Shown here in pieces: positions 1 to 5,704 of a stretch of 13,246 nucleotides of DNA. The stretch is from Chloroflexota bacterium (GTDB lineage Bacteria; Chloroflexota; Anaerolineae; Promineifilales; Promineifilaceae). A program made the translations under genes and the position numbers. Within the stretch, counting starts at the first letter, position 1; each line of letters opens with the position of its first letter. Under the pieces are notes generated by a model. The model searched no databases. It was not told the origin of the DNA and worked only from the letters and a program-made list of their open reading frames with translations. The stretch is from assembly GCA_024223125.1 (NCBI GenBank), contig JAAEOP010000275.1:1-13246 (forward strand). The letters run 5' to 3'.

Positions 1-25
1 CAAGTTTATCATCATTGATATTCAT
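1..25 (-). CDS. Possible start of a truncated downstream gene
   Basis: An ATG on the minus strand at 25-23 opens a frame reading MNINDDKL before the window ends. It lies 7 nt downstream of the stop of the aminotransferase remnant, as expected for the next gene of a minus-strand series. Only AGAGAA-like purines precede it, so the ribosome site is weak. Eight residues are too few to identify a product, and this may not be a gene. Confidence 0.25.
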
Positions 26-32
26 GATTTCT

Positions 33-203
33 CTAAACGGCCGTTTCCACCAAAGCCAATTTCAGCCCATCTTCAAACTTCTGCAGCGTCTCGGCCGTAT
101 TCTCAACAAGCCCTTCCTCATCAATCACATCAATCGTGGCGCAGACTGCGGCGACGGCAATGGCACTGCCCCCGCCAAATGTCTCGCCATGCGTTCCTGA
201 AAT
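33..203 (-). pseudogene. Class III aminotransferase remnant
   Basis: Reading from the end of the M20 hydrolase gene, the frame encodes about 56 residues starting ISGTHGETFGGGSAIAVAAV and continuing with IDVIDEEGLVEN before a TAG stop at 33-35. This matches the internal segment of PLP-dependent class III aminotransferases, in which a TFGGNP-like phosphate-binding loop is followed by an ATLDVIEEEGL-type helix. The catalytic-lysine region, the N-terminal domain and most of the C-terminal domain are absent, and no start codon fits the conserved part. I read it as a gene remnant. Class III aminotransferases often neighbour hydantoinase/carbamoylase-type hydrolases, so it may be what remains of a former amine/ureide catabolism operon. 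The iterated octamer ACGGCCGT lies at its end and supplies the last Thr-Ala-Val. Confidence 0.6.
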
Positions 204-204
204 C

Positions 205-1452
205 TTAAGCCGCTTGCGCCAGCACAGCGTGGAGTAGCACATTGGCTCCGGCAACAACGTCCGCTTTGGTCGCATTTTCTAATTCGTTATGGCTCAAGCC
301 ATCTTCACAGGGAATAAAGATCATGCTGGTGGGAGCTACCCGTGCCAGGTAGACCGCGTCATGACCTGCCCCACTCACAATTTCCATCGCCGTTGCGTCA
401 ACCGTTTCGACCGCGTTACGGACTGAATTAATGCAAGTGGGAGCAAAAGCAATAGGCGGCGAATACCAGATTTCGTTGACCTGTCCGTTAAGCCTGACTG
501 TGGCACATTCTTCAGCCACAATTTGTTGTAGAGCAATGTGCATTGAGTCAAGAACGGCCGTTTCTGGGTGGCGTAAATCAACCTGAATTTTCAAACGACC
601 GGGTACAGTGTTGATCACCCCCGGTTCGGCCTGAATAACGCCAACGGTTGCACGGCCGTGCGGTGTATATTTGGCCGCCAGTTCATAAATGCGGCCCAAA
701 ATCGGGACCATCCCCTGCACCGGGTCGCGGCGATGGCTCATTGGTGTGGGGCCAGCATGGGTTTCCTTGCCTTCGATGATGAGTTCATACCAGCGCATTC
801 CCTGGACCCCCGTCACAATGCCTACCACCTTGCCTTCGCTTTCCAAAATGGGGCCTTGCTCGATGTGCAGCTCAAATGTCGCCTTGATGGTGTGATTGCC
901 CATAGGCGTATCACCTGCATACCCGATTTCTTGCAGGGATTGACCGAGGGAACGGCCGTCACCATCCTCTCTACTCCAGCCATACGCCAAATCAAACACC
1001 CCGGCAAACACGCCTGAGCCAATCATCGCCGGAGCAAACCGCGCTCCCTCTTCATTTGTCCAAGAGACGATCTCTACTGGGAATGTTGTTTGGATGTTGT
1101 GATCATTTAATGTCTCCACAACCTCTAAAGCAGCTAACACGCCATACGCGCCGTCAAACTTACCCCCAGTTGGTTGGCTATCCAAATGGCTACCAGCCAA
1201 CACGGGCGGCAGATCGTTATGAGTACCAGCCCGCCGAGCAAAAATATTGCCCATCTGGTCAATCGCAATCGTGCAGTTGGCTTCGTGGCACCATTCAATA
1301 AACAGGTCGCGCCCCTTTCTATCTTCCTTAGTCAGCGCCACCCGACAAACGCCCCCTTTGGGGGTGGCTCCAATTTGAGCCATCGTCATTAGACGTTGCC
1401 AGAGTCGTTCACCGTTTATTCGTAATGATGGATGGTTTCGAGTTGACATCAT
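205..1452 (-). CDS. M20-family Zn-dependent hydrolase (N-carbamoyl-L-amino-acid hydrolase / beta-ureidopropionase type)
   Basis: This 415-aa protein has the usual length of the hydantoinase/carbamoylase branch of peptidase family M20. These cytoplasmic dinuclear metal enzymes hydrolyse N-carbamoyl amino acids, ureidopropionate, allantoate or ureidoglycolate-type substrates. The metal-site motifs appear in order: GSHLDSQPTGGKFDG (H89, D100), TNEEGARF (E134/E135), ELHIEQGP (H196), and near the C-terminus SGAGHDA and LSHNE (H388). GKETHAGPTPM around 228-238 belongs to the dimerisation/substrate domain. All expected ligands are present, so it should be active. The substrate cannot be read from sequence alone; allantoate amidohydrolase and carbamoylase remain alternatives. 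The start is one of two adjacent ATGs (1452 or 1449) with only a weak purine stretch upstream. An aminotransferase remnant follows immediately, and an agmatine-deiminase-like remnant lies upstream. Confidence 0.9.
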   Translation of the reverse strand: MMSTRNHPSLRINGERLWQRLMTMAQIGATPKGGVCRVALTKEDRKGRDLFIEWCHEANCTIAIDQMGNIFARRAGTHNDLPPVLAGSHLDSQPTGGKFDGAYGVLAALEVVETLNDHNIQTTFPVEIVSWTNEEGARFAPAMIGSGVFAGVFDLAYGWSREDGDGRSLGQSLQEIGYAGDTPMGNHTIKATFELHIEQGPILESEGKVVGIVTGVQGMRWYELIIEGKETHAGPTPMSHRRDPVQGMVPILGRIYELAAKYTPHGRATVGVIQAEPGVINTVPGRLKIQVDLRHPETAVLDSMHIALQQIVAEECATVRLNGQVNEIWYSPPIAFAPTCINSVRNAVETVDATAMEIVSGAGHDAVYLARVAPTSMIFIPCEDGLSHNELENATKADVVAGANVLLHAVLAQAA

Positions 1453-1491
1453 AATCCACTAAGGGCTTGTCCGTAAATAACTTTTGAGTTT

Positions 1492-1529
1492 CCAGATTGG
1501 TTCACTCTTTCGAGAGTGAACCAATCTGG
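1492..1529. repeat. Perfect 17-bp inverted repeat with TTCG loop
   Basis: CCAGATTGGTTCACTCT (1492-1508) and its exact reverse complement (1513-1529) are separated by TTCG, giving a 17-bp stem with a tetraloop. It lies upstream of the M20 gene and at the broken 3' end of the agmatine-deiminase-like remnant. The core AGATTGGTTCA recurs in the inverted repeat at 1890-1948, so the two belong to one dispersed family. No T-run follows, so a terminator role is not clear. Confidence 0.9.
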
Positions 1530-1556
1530 CCAAGTTAAAAACGAGCGTTTCCTTAG

Positions 1557-1655
1557 CAGCCACACCACCTTCGTCACGCCAAAAGCCTCTGCAAACTGCT
1601 GATCCCATTCGACCTGGCTCACCCCCGGATTTCTATCTTCCAGCACCGCCTCGTT
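1557..1655 (-). pseudogene. Agmatine deiminase / peptidylarginine deiminase-like remnant
   Basis: The minus-strand frame reads NEAVLEDRNPGVSQVEW followed by DQQFAEAFGVTKVVWL. This pattern (RNPxLSxxExExxLxxxxGVxKVIWL) is typical of the agmatine deiminase (porphyromonas-type peptidylarginine deiminase) family. Only about 33 residues survive. The frame then runs into the 17-bp hairpin repeat, and none of the catalytic motifs follow. Upstream it is preceded directly by the stop of the small membrane protein gene. I interpret it as an internal fragment of a destroyed gene. The assignment rests on one short motif. Confidence 0.5.
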
Positions 1656-1657
1656 TC

Positions 1658-1873
1658 TTATTCGTCATGAGAGGCCGACGGCCGTGTCAAGTCCTTTGCC
1701 TCCAATATGAAAAACACAACGCCAAATAAGAAAGCCAGAAAGAAAGCGGTGTCCCAATCTGGGGTCGTGACATCATGGAAAATAATGTTCCATAACAACG
1801 TCACAACTGCGGCCGCGACCAGTGTAGCCAGGAATGTAACCAAAAACCTGGCAAACAATTGCCTGAATCGCAT
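1658..1873 (-). CDS. Small two-helix membrane protein
   Basis: This 71-aa protein has two hydrophobic segments, about residues 9-31 (FLVTFLATLVAAAVVTLLW) and 43-60 (TAFFLAFLFGVVFFIL), joined by a short polar loop with acidic residues, and a charged C-terminal tail. It should be an integral inner-membrane protein with both ends on the same side. I do not recognise the family. The open frame extends upstream to 1954, but that extension is translated from the inverted repeat at 1890-1948. The ATG at 1873, preceded by an AAAGAGAAAAAGAGA purine tract, is therefore the better start. The dodecin gene lies upstream on the same strand, with the repeat between them. Confidence 0.6.
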   Translation of the reverse strand: MRFRQLFARFLVTFLATLVAAAVVTLLWNIIFHDVTTPDWDTAFFLAFLFGVVFFILEAKDLTRPSASHDE

Positions 1874-1889
1874 TCTCTTTTTCTCTTTT

Positions 1890-1948
1890 AAGATTGGTTC
1901 AACAGTTCGACTACACTCAGCACAAGTCATTGAGATTGAACCAATCTT
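1890..1948. repeat. Inverted repeat, 12-bp arms (AGATTGGTTCA family)
   Basis: AAGATTGGTTCA (1890-1901) pairs perfectly with TGAACCAATCTT (1937-1948) across a 35-nt loop containing TTCGACTACACTCAG. The arm shares its core with the hairpin at 1492-1529. It fills most of the gap between the dodecin stop and the small membrane protein start, and it creates a spurious N-terminal extension of the latter reading frame. Confidence 0.8.
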
Positions 1949-1958
1949 CGTCAATCAA

Positions 1959-2165
1959 TTATTCAAACTTAAACGAGACCTTTACTTTGGCTCGGTACAT
2001 TTTTACCTTGCCATCTTCCAGGTGCATATCCAGCGTAACAACTTCAGCAACACGCAGATCACGTAATGATTGGGCGGCTCGTTCTACGGCCGTCGTCGCT
2101 GCCTTTTCCCACGATTCTGTACTCGTTCCTACTAACTCAATCACTTTATAAACACTTTCAGACAT
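1959..2165 (-). CDS. Dodecin family flavin-binding protein
   Basis: This 68-aa protein matches dodecin in length and sequence: YKVIELVGTSTESWEKA at 6-22, AVERAAQSLRDLRVAEV at 26-42, and the closing strand GKVKMYRAKVKVSFKFE. Dodecins form hollow dodecamers that bind riboflavin, FMN or lumichrome and are thought to store or buffer flavin in the cytoplasm. The position of the flavin-stacking tryptophan of archaeal dodecin (in a W-x-EV context) appears to be Val39 here (RVAEV), so ligand stacking may differ; many bacterial members share this form. The start at 2165 is set by GAAAGGAG seven bases upstream. An in-frame codon at 2189 would add eight residues with no support. Confidence 0.9.
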   Translation of the reverse strand: MSESVYKVIELVGTSTESWEKAATTAVERAAQSLRDLRVAEVVTLDMHLEDGKVKMYRAKVKVSFKFE

Positions 2166-2203
2166 GGTGAAACTCCTTTCACAACTCACGTTTGTGATTA
2201 TTC

Positions 2204-2229
2204 AGGTGCGACGCACTTTTCCTAGAGTA
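2204..2229 (+). repeat. Dispersed repeat, copy 1 (GGTGCGACGCAC family)
   Basis: AGGTGCGACGCACTTTTCC followed by TAGAGTA matches 4206-4231 with one mismatch (T versus C) over 26 bases. The complementary second arm found at 4255-4269 is not recognisable here, so this looks like a half or eroded copy. It lies about 40 bp upstream of the dodecin start. Confidence 0.8.
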
Positions 2230-2287
2230 CGTCACACATCTGGTACGTTTTATAATTCACCGCCTGCCAATCCCACCGGTTCCCATT

Positions 2288-2470
2288 TTATTCCGGGAAC
2301 AACTCCCAGAAAAAATTGGGGGGCTCAGAATTTTCCAGGGTGTCAATCAAAATATAATCGAGATAATATGGCCCCACGATTAGTTCGCTTACCTGAGATG
2401 GTGAGGTTGTGAATGCTCTATCCACCTTCATCCGGTTCTGATGCTGGGCAATGTAGCCAACGTTTCCAGA
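2288..2470 (-). pseudogene. Degraded coding segment of unknown function
   Basis: The minus-strand frame encodes 60 residues from just after a TAA at 2473-2471 to a TAA at 2290-2288, including NVGYIAQHQNRMKVDRAF, VGPYYLDYILIDTLENSE and a final NFFWELFPE. The composition is protein-like (balanced, aromatic-rich, few Arg/Ser runs), unlike the shadow frames nearby. The frame is the same as that of the short gene at 2587-2691 once the 2501-2603 element and one target copy are removed, with a single stop between them. The two may be pieces of one former gene. An ATG at 2431 would give a 47-aa product with no good ribosome site. I do not recognise a family. Confidence 0.35.
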
Positions 2471-2490
2471 TTAGTCTGCGATGGGCGTAT

Positions 2491-2613
2491 GACCCTGGTC
2501 CATAAGTGTTAACTTAAGCGAAGACCTCGCAGGTTTTAACGCAAAACCTCAGAGGGGCGTAGATCATTTTGGAAACCTGCGAGGTCTTAAGTTAACGACA
2601 ATGGACCCTGGTC
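2491..2613. mobile_element. MITE-like element with 10-bp target site duplication
   Basis: A 103-bp element (2501-2603) is bounded by identical 10-bp direct repeats GACCCTGGTC at 2491-2500 and 2604-2613. Its ends are inverted: GTTAACTTAAG then ACCTCGCAGGTTT on the left (2508-2536, with a 5-nt bulge) pairs with AAACCTGCGAGGT then CTTAAGTTAAC on the right (2573-2596). The outermost bases are CAT and ATG. A second small hairpin (AGGTTTT/AAAACCT, 2531-2549) lies inside. It encodes nothing. Size, terminal inverted repeats and target duplication fit a non-autonomous miniature transposable element. The source transposase is not in the window. Confidence 0.75.
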
Positions 2614-2691
2614 TAATTCTTTGGCAATGCGGTCAATGACTTTCTTGGCCCCATAAAGCGCCAGTGGAATCCAAAACCCACCTGTCCACAC
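2587..2691 (-). CDS. Short membrane-anchored peptide, C-terminus altered by MITE insertion
   Basis: A GTG at 2691, with GGAGGT five bases upstream and an in-frame TGA just before it, opens a 34-aa frame. It reads MWTGGFWIPLALYGAKKVIDR and then IAKELDQGPLSLT. A short hydrophobic segment is followed by an amphipathic helix. The last residues come from the 2501-2603 element. Excising the element with one target copy gives a tail ELDQGHTPIAD and a stop, which is the same reading frame. The strong ribosome site and protein-like sequence support a real small gene or the 5' end of a decayed larger one. The function is unknown. Confidence 0.4.
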   Translation of the reverse strand: MWTGGFWIPLALYGAKKVIDRIAKELDQGPLSLT

Positions 2692-2789
2692 AATCCACCT
2701 CCGTCAGTTATTGAGGATCAAGCAACGGCCGTTTCCCGCCATATACCATTACAGGGCAACGGCCGTTACCCGATTAAACATGTCTGGGT

Positions 2790-3056
2790 CTAACTTCGTA
2801 CTCCTCTATAGCGCCTATCCAGCAGACAGTAGCCAAAGGCCAGCGCAAAAAACAAATACAGAATAATGGGAATCCAGGACCAGTTGTTGCCCAACCCATC
2901 CAATTTGTGCATCAACGCCACCACAAAACCAATAACATTCATGACAAAGTTGCCCAGGAAAATAGGACGGGCATCTTCCAGAACATGAATATTACGCACC
3001 GTCCAGTTCATGGCTGCCAGGCCCAGGAAAGCTGTGCCCAGAAGTTGGGTCATCAT
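2790..3056 (-). CDS. Small integral membrane protein, possibly N-terminally truncated
   Basis: This 88-aa hydrophobic protein has about three membrane segments: LLGTAFLGLAAMNW near the N-terminus, FLGNFVMNVIGFVVALM in the middle, and WIPIILYLFFALAFGYCLL near the end, followed by a basic tail DRRYRGVRS. Comparable small membrane proteins usually carry another hydrophobic helix before the LLG-AAFLGLA-NW segment. Here the frame is closed by a TGA just upstream, so the N-terminus may be lost. Start choice is poor: ATGs at 3056 and 3053 and a TTG at 3068 are available, none with a good ribosome site. It follows the DUF2157 gene by about 35 bp on the same strand and is probably co-transcribed. Confidence 0.6.
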   Translation of the reverse strand: MMTQLLGTAFLGLAAMNWTVRNIHVLEDARPIFLGNFVMNVIGFVVALMHKLDGLGNNWSWIPIILYLFFALAFGYCLLDRRYRGVRS

Positions 3057-3090
3057 GATCAAGGACAATCACACCTGCACACTTGCCAAC

Positions 3091-4131
3091 TCATCCTATC
3101 TGTATGGTACGGTACAGGCGGCCAGTGCCCAATCCTAACCCAATAAGGATAACGCCGGTGATGAAGAGTGTGATAGGCAGTCCAATCGTATCTGCAAAAT
3201 GCTCGAAGTTTAGATAGATGATCAGCAGCAGCAAGAAAGCGGCGCCACAGTAGAGAAAGGTGCGTGTCTGTAACTTTACACTGGCAATGATGAAACTGAC
3301 ACAGGCTGCAAATGCGAGTACCTCCAGAATAATTTTTTGCCAGGTGAACGGGTAATATTCCACGGCCGCGATCATAGTACTGCCAAGAATTATCAGAGCG
3401 CCAAATAGACGAGATACACGCACGATACCCCGTTGCGCTCCTTTACCTACCAACCATTCAGATAAAGCCAGCCACAAACCGCCAACTACCAGCCCAATAC
3501 CCAGGAAGCGAAGATTGGTATAGAAAGGATTCAAAATTGGCTGTGTTTGATCCAACCAGCCCATAAAGGAAAACATCACGGCCGTACCGCCAATATGCAA
3601 CGCCACACTTTGCGTTACCGTTGGCAGCCACAGAAAAAGCAACCCGGCTACGGCCGTAACCAGCACACAACTTAGAACAAAAAAAGGATCGCCAGGCCCT
3701 TTCATATGCCAATCAATCCAACCCAGCGCATCAAAAATAACAACTGCCGACAGCCCACAAAGCAAAGTCCCGCCCAACCATAACGCCTGTGCCCCGCGTC
3801 GAAAACGTGGCTCAACTGGCCCCATTTCCAGTAGCCACCGGCCAGCCCCTAGCATAGCGGCCGTCGGCGCCAACACCACCAAAATCCGGCCCACATCACC
3901 CAGGATTTGCCAGTTCGCCACTACCAGAAAGGCCAAGGCCATAAAGATGACCAGACTACCCAAATAAACGAGTATCTCGTCCAGCTTGACCCGACCGGTC
4001 ACGGTTACGGTTACGGTTGTGTCCGCAGCTTCCCTTTGCCTGATCTCCTGCGCCTGTTCCGGGGAGATCAAACCCTCATTCGTCCATTCCTCAATTTTAT
4101 CTATCAGAATCGCGGGTGTATATCTGCTCAT
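3091..4131 (-). CDS. DUF2157-type polytopic membrane protein
   Basis: This 346-aa protein begins with a soluble helical segment of about 45 residues (IDKIEEWTNEGLISPEQAQEI), typical of the DUF2157 N-terminus, followed by roughly ten hydrophobic helices from about residue 50 to 335. Between the two lies a Thr-Val run (TTVTVTVTGRV) encoded by a (ACGGTT)3 microsatellite at 4001-4018. The molecular function of DUF2157 is unknown; it is a predicted inner-membrane protein. The ATG at 4131 is preceded by GAGGAG at an 8-base spacing. An in-frame GTG at 4140 lies too close to that site, so 4131 is preferred. It heads a two-gene unit with the small membrane protein downstream. Confidence 0.8.
   Translation of the reverse strand: MSRYTPAILIDKIEEWTNEGLISPEQAQEIRQREAADTTVTVTVTGRVKLDEILVYLGSLVIFMALAFLVVANWQILGDVGRILVVLAPTAAMLGAGRWLLEMGPVEPRFRRGAQALWLGGTLLCGLSAVVIFDALGWIDWHMKGPGDPFFVLSCVLVTAVAGLLFLWLPTVTQSVALHIGGTAVMFSFMGWLDQTQPILNPFYTNLRFLGIGLVVGGLWLALSEWLVGKGAQRGIVRVSRLFGALIILGSTMIAAVEYYPFTWQKIILEVLAFAACVSFIIASVKLQTRTFLYCGAAFLLLLIIYLNFEHFADTIGLPITLFITGVILIGLGLGTGRLYRTIQIG
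4001..4018. repeat. Hexanucleotide microsatellite (ACGGTT)x3
   Basis: Three perfect copies of ACGGTT lie inside the DUF2157 gene and encode the Thr-Val repeat on the minus strand. The unit is a multiple of three, so copy-number change would keep the frame and only alter the linker length before the first membrane helix. Confidence 0.8.
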
Positions 4132-4205
4132 TTTCAACACTCCTCAGATTCAGACCAACGCCAGGTGAGGGTGTGGCAAATTAGGTTTTTTCGGTGTAAC
4201 TGTAC

Positions 4206-4269
4206 AGGTGCGACGCACTTTTCCCAGAGTAATGTCAATGCCGCTGCTCTTTGCAAGTGCGTCGCACCT
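4206..4269. repeat. Inverted repeat, 15-bp perfect arms (GGTGCGACGCAC family, copy 2)
   Basis: AGGTGCGACGCACTT (4206-4220) and AAGTGCGTCGCACCT (4255-4269) are exact reverse complements with a 34-nt loop. The left arm and following bases match 2204-2229. The element lies in the 197-bp gap between the CBS gene stop and the DUF2157 start, both minus strand, so it would be transcribed as a hairpin if the two genes shared a transcript. I see no other gene in this gap. Confidence 0.85.
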
Positions 4270-4328
4270 CTGAAAGCTGAATAGTTACTTTTCGGAAATT
4301 AAATGATCCAATTCGTACCGAAAAAGCC

Positions 4329-4787
4329 TTAAACCATATCAGGCAGCGCCATTTCCATAACCGGCGTCTTTTTCCATGCCTGAACAACAAGGCGAAAAAT
4401 GTCTGACTCAGTAATGATGCCCACCAGCCTGTGATCATCATCCACCACCGGTAAGCCGCTAATTTTAGATTCCAACATCTTCTCGGCCGCGTCAGCAATG
4501 GTAGCTTTCGGCGAGATGATGATCGGGTTATGGGTCATCACATCTTTCATCCTTACTTTTGAAATCAGATAATGCAATTCCCAAATACTTAACGTAGTGG
4601 CGTCAGATGCATCGGCGCCTCGAATATCACCCAGCGTAACAATGCCTACCAGACGGCCCCTTCCCACAATGGGCAGCCGCCGAATCTGGTTTTCTGTCAT
4701 CAAGCGGTGCGCCTCGTGTAAGTTTGTATCTGTCGTTGTTGTGATGACATTGCGGGTCATCCAATAGTTAACTAATTCTTGTTTCAT
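4329..4787 (-). CDS. Two-CBS-domain protein
   Basis: This 152-aa protein consists of two CBS motifs. CBS1 covers about 8-60 (YWMTRNVITTTTDTNL, then RRLPIVGRGRLVGIVTLGDI) and CBS2 about 80-135 (MKDVMTHNPIIISPKATI, then GLPVVDDDHRLVGIITESDI). The GIVTLGDIR and GIITESDIF strands are the adenosyl-ligand signature. A stand-alone Bateman module of this size binds AMP, ATP, SAM or a related nucleotide and acts as an energy or stress sensor; the partner is not evident. The start at 4787 is fixed by AAGGAGGT (4802-4795). The open frame upstream to 4850 crosses that site and is not used. It lies 82 bp downstream of the GreA gene on the same strand. Confidence 0.9.
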   Translation of the reverse strand: MKQELVNYWMTRNVITTTTDTNLHEAHRLMTENQIRRLPIVGRGRLVGIVTLGDIRGADASDATTLSIWELHYLISKVRMKDVMTHNPIIISPKATIADAAEKMLESKISGLPVVDDDHRLVGIITESDIFRLVVQAWKKTPVMEMALPDMV

Positions 4788-4794
4788 TTCGAAC

Positions 4795-4802
4795 ACCTCC
4801 TT
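4795..4802 (-). promoter_or_regulatory. Strong Shine-Dalgarno site of the CBS gene
   Basis: AAGGAGGT on the minus strand, 7 bases before the ATG at 4787, is a full anti-SD complement. It decides the start of the CBS-domain protein against the longer open frame. It also shows that the organism uses canonical SD-led initiation. Confidence 0.85.
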
Positions 4803-4869
4803 ATGGTTATTGTTATCAACCTGATGCAGATGGTTTACCCGGCCGTTCAAGACAAATCATTCAGGCTGA

Positions 4870-5343
4870 CTATCTAACAGCTACAATGCGGTAGCGAAGT
4901 TCCCCTACAGGGGCTTGTACCACTACCTCTTCGCCCACTTTATGATTAAGCAAAGCCTGCCCCAACGGTGACTCGTTGGAGATAAGCCCATTGCCCGGAT
5001 CAGCTTCAGCCACGCCTATGATGGTGTATTCTTCCAGTTCGCCATCACTGGTCTCAATGACGACAGTTTCACCCACGTCAACGATGTTATTTTCGTTGTC
5101 TGGTTCTATTATTTGGGCATGATAGAGCATGTAATTCAGTTCCCGGATACGGCCGTCAACAAAAGCCAGTTCCTCTTCAATCAACATATGCTCGGTACTA
5201 TCCATCCAGTCACCGCCTCCTCTCGCATCTTGTAGGCGGTCAATAATTTCCAAACGCTTCACCGTTTGCAGAAACATTAGTTCCTGTCCCAATTCAGTTT
5301 TGCCTTTATTCGTCAGGTAGGCAGGTTTGTCAATTGCCACCAT
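4870..5343 (-). CDS. greA: GreA/GreB-family transcription elongation factor
   Basis: This 157-aa protein has the usual GreA length. An N-terminal antiparallel coiled coil (about 9-80, starting YLTNKGKTELGQELMFL) enters the RNA polymerase secondary channel. A C-terminal FKBP-like domain (about 88-157) carries GNGLISNESPLGQALLNHKVGEE, the typical SPLGxALLGxxxGD signature. Gre factors stimulate transcript cleavage in backtracked polymerase. The coiled-coil tip reads GDWMDSTEH where canonical GreA has GDLSENAEY. The first acidic residue (D45) is kept, but the usual Glu is Asp48, so cleavage activity could be altered. The start at 5343 follows AAGGAAGG at a 6-base spacing. A duplicate GreA paralogue, rather than the housekeeping copy, is possible given the divergent tip. 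Confidence 0.85.
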   Translation of the reverse strand: MVAIDKPAYLTNKGKTELGQELMFLQTVKRLEIIDRLQDARGGGDWMDSTEHMLIEEELAFVDGRIRELNYMLYHAQIIEPDNENNIVDVGETVVIETSDGELEEYTIIGVAEADPGNGLISNESPLGQALLNHKVGEEVVVQAPVGELRYRIVAVR

Positions 5344-5509
5344 CTTATACCTTCCTTTCCATGTAAAATATGGTCGTCGTGTCCCCCAAGAAAAAATCTA
5401 TATCCCCTTATGTCACTATAAAATTGTTACAGGTGCAGGGATAGTGATAAAGGACATTGCCAGTTTGGAAGAAAGTCATCGTTTGTGCGGCAGTTGAATT
5501 AATCTCAAG

Positions 5510-5515
5510 TATAAT
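5510..5515 (+). promoter_or_regulatory. Candidate -10 element for the pRiA4b-like gene
   Basis: A perfect TATAAT lies about 190 bp upstream of the start at 5705. No good -35 hexamer is found 16-18 bp upstream; the nearest TTG-containing words are at spacings of 10 and 22. If used, the transcript leader would contain the whole 5521-5628 hairpin. Confidence 0.25.
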
Positions 5516-5520
5516 AGACA

Positions 5521-5628
5521 TTATCGGAAACAACTTTTTTGACAGGATTAACAAGATTAACAGGATGAAATAATCTTGTTAATCCTGTCCAATTTCTTAT
5601 TTCCGATAAGGTTTATTTCCGATAAGGT
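5521..5628. repeat. Nested inverted repeat plus 16-bp tandem duplication
   Basis: The inner arms GACAGGATTAACAAGATTA (5541-5559) and its exact complement (5571-5589) form a 19-bp stem with an 11-nt loop. The outer arms TTATCGGAAA (5521-5530) and TTTCCGATAA (5600-5609) form a second 10-bp stem around it. The right outer arm lies within TTATTTCCGATAAGGT, which is duplicated exactly in tandem (5597-5612 and 5613-5628). Repeats of the AGGATTAACAAGATTAACAGG type occur in the intergenic DNA of many bacteria. It could be a remnant of a small mobile element. Confidence 0.85.
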
Positions 5629-5704
5629 CTAATTAGCGTATATCTAAATTTGGCAGACTACTGGGCAGACAATATTATTTAACAACAATTTAGAGGAAGA
5701 AAAA

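Larger units (their letters stand above)
5344..5704. other. Divergent intergenic region, 361 bp
   Basis: This gap separates the minus-strand greA-type gene from the plus-strand pRiA4b ORF-3-like gene. It holds a composite hairpin repeat (5521-5628), a TATAAT hexamer at 5510-5515, and an AT-rich stretch near 5395-5435 that could carry the greA promoter. I could not find a -35/-10 pair there with correct spacing. No coding segment is supported. Confidence 0.6.

Noticed and set aside
2164..2412. An 82-residue plus-strand open frame
   Set aside because: It has no ribosome site, is rich in Pro, Arg and Thr, starts inside the dodecin start region, and crosses the repeat at 2204. The minus strand here carries the more protein-like frame.
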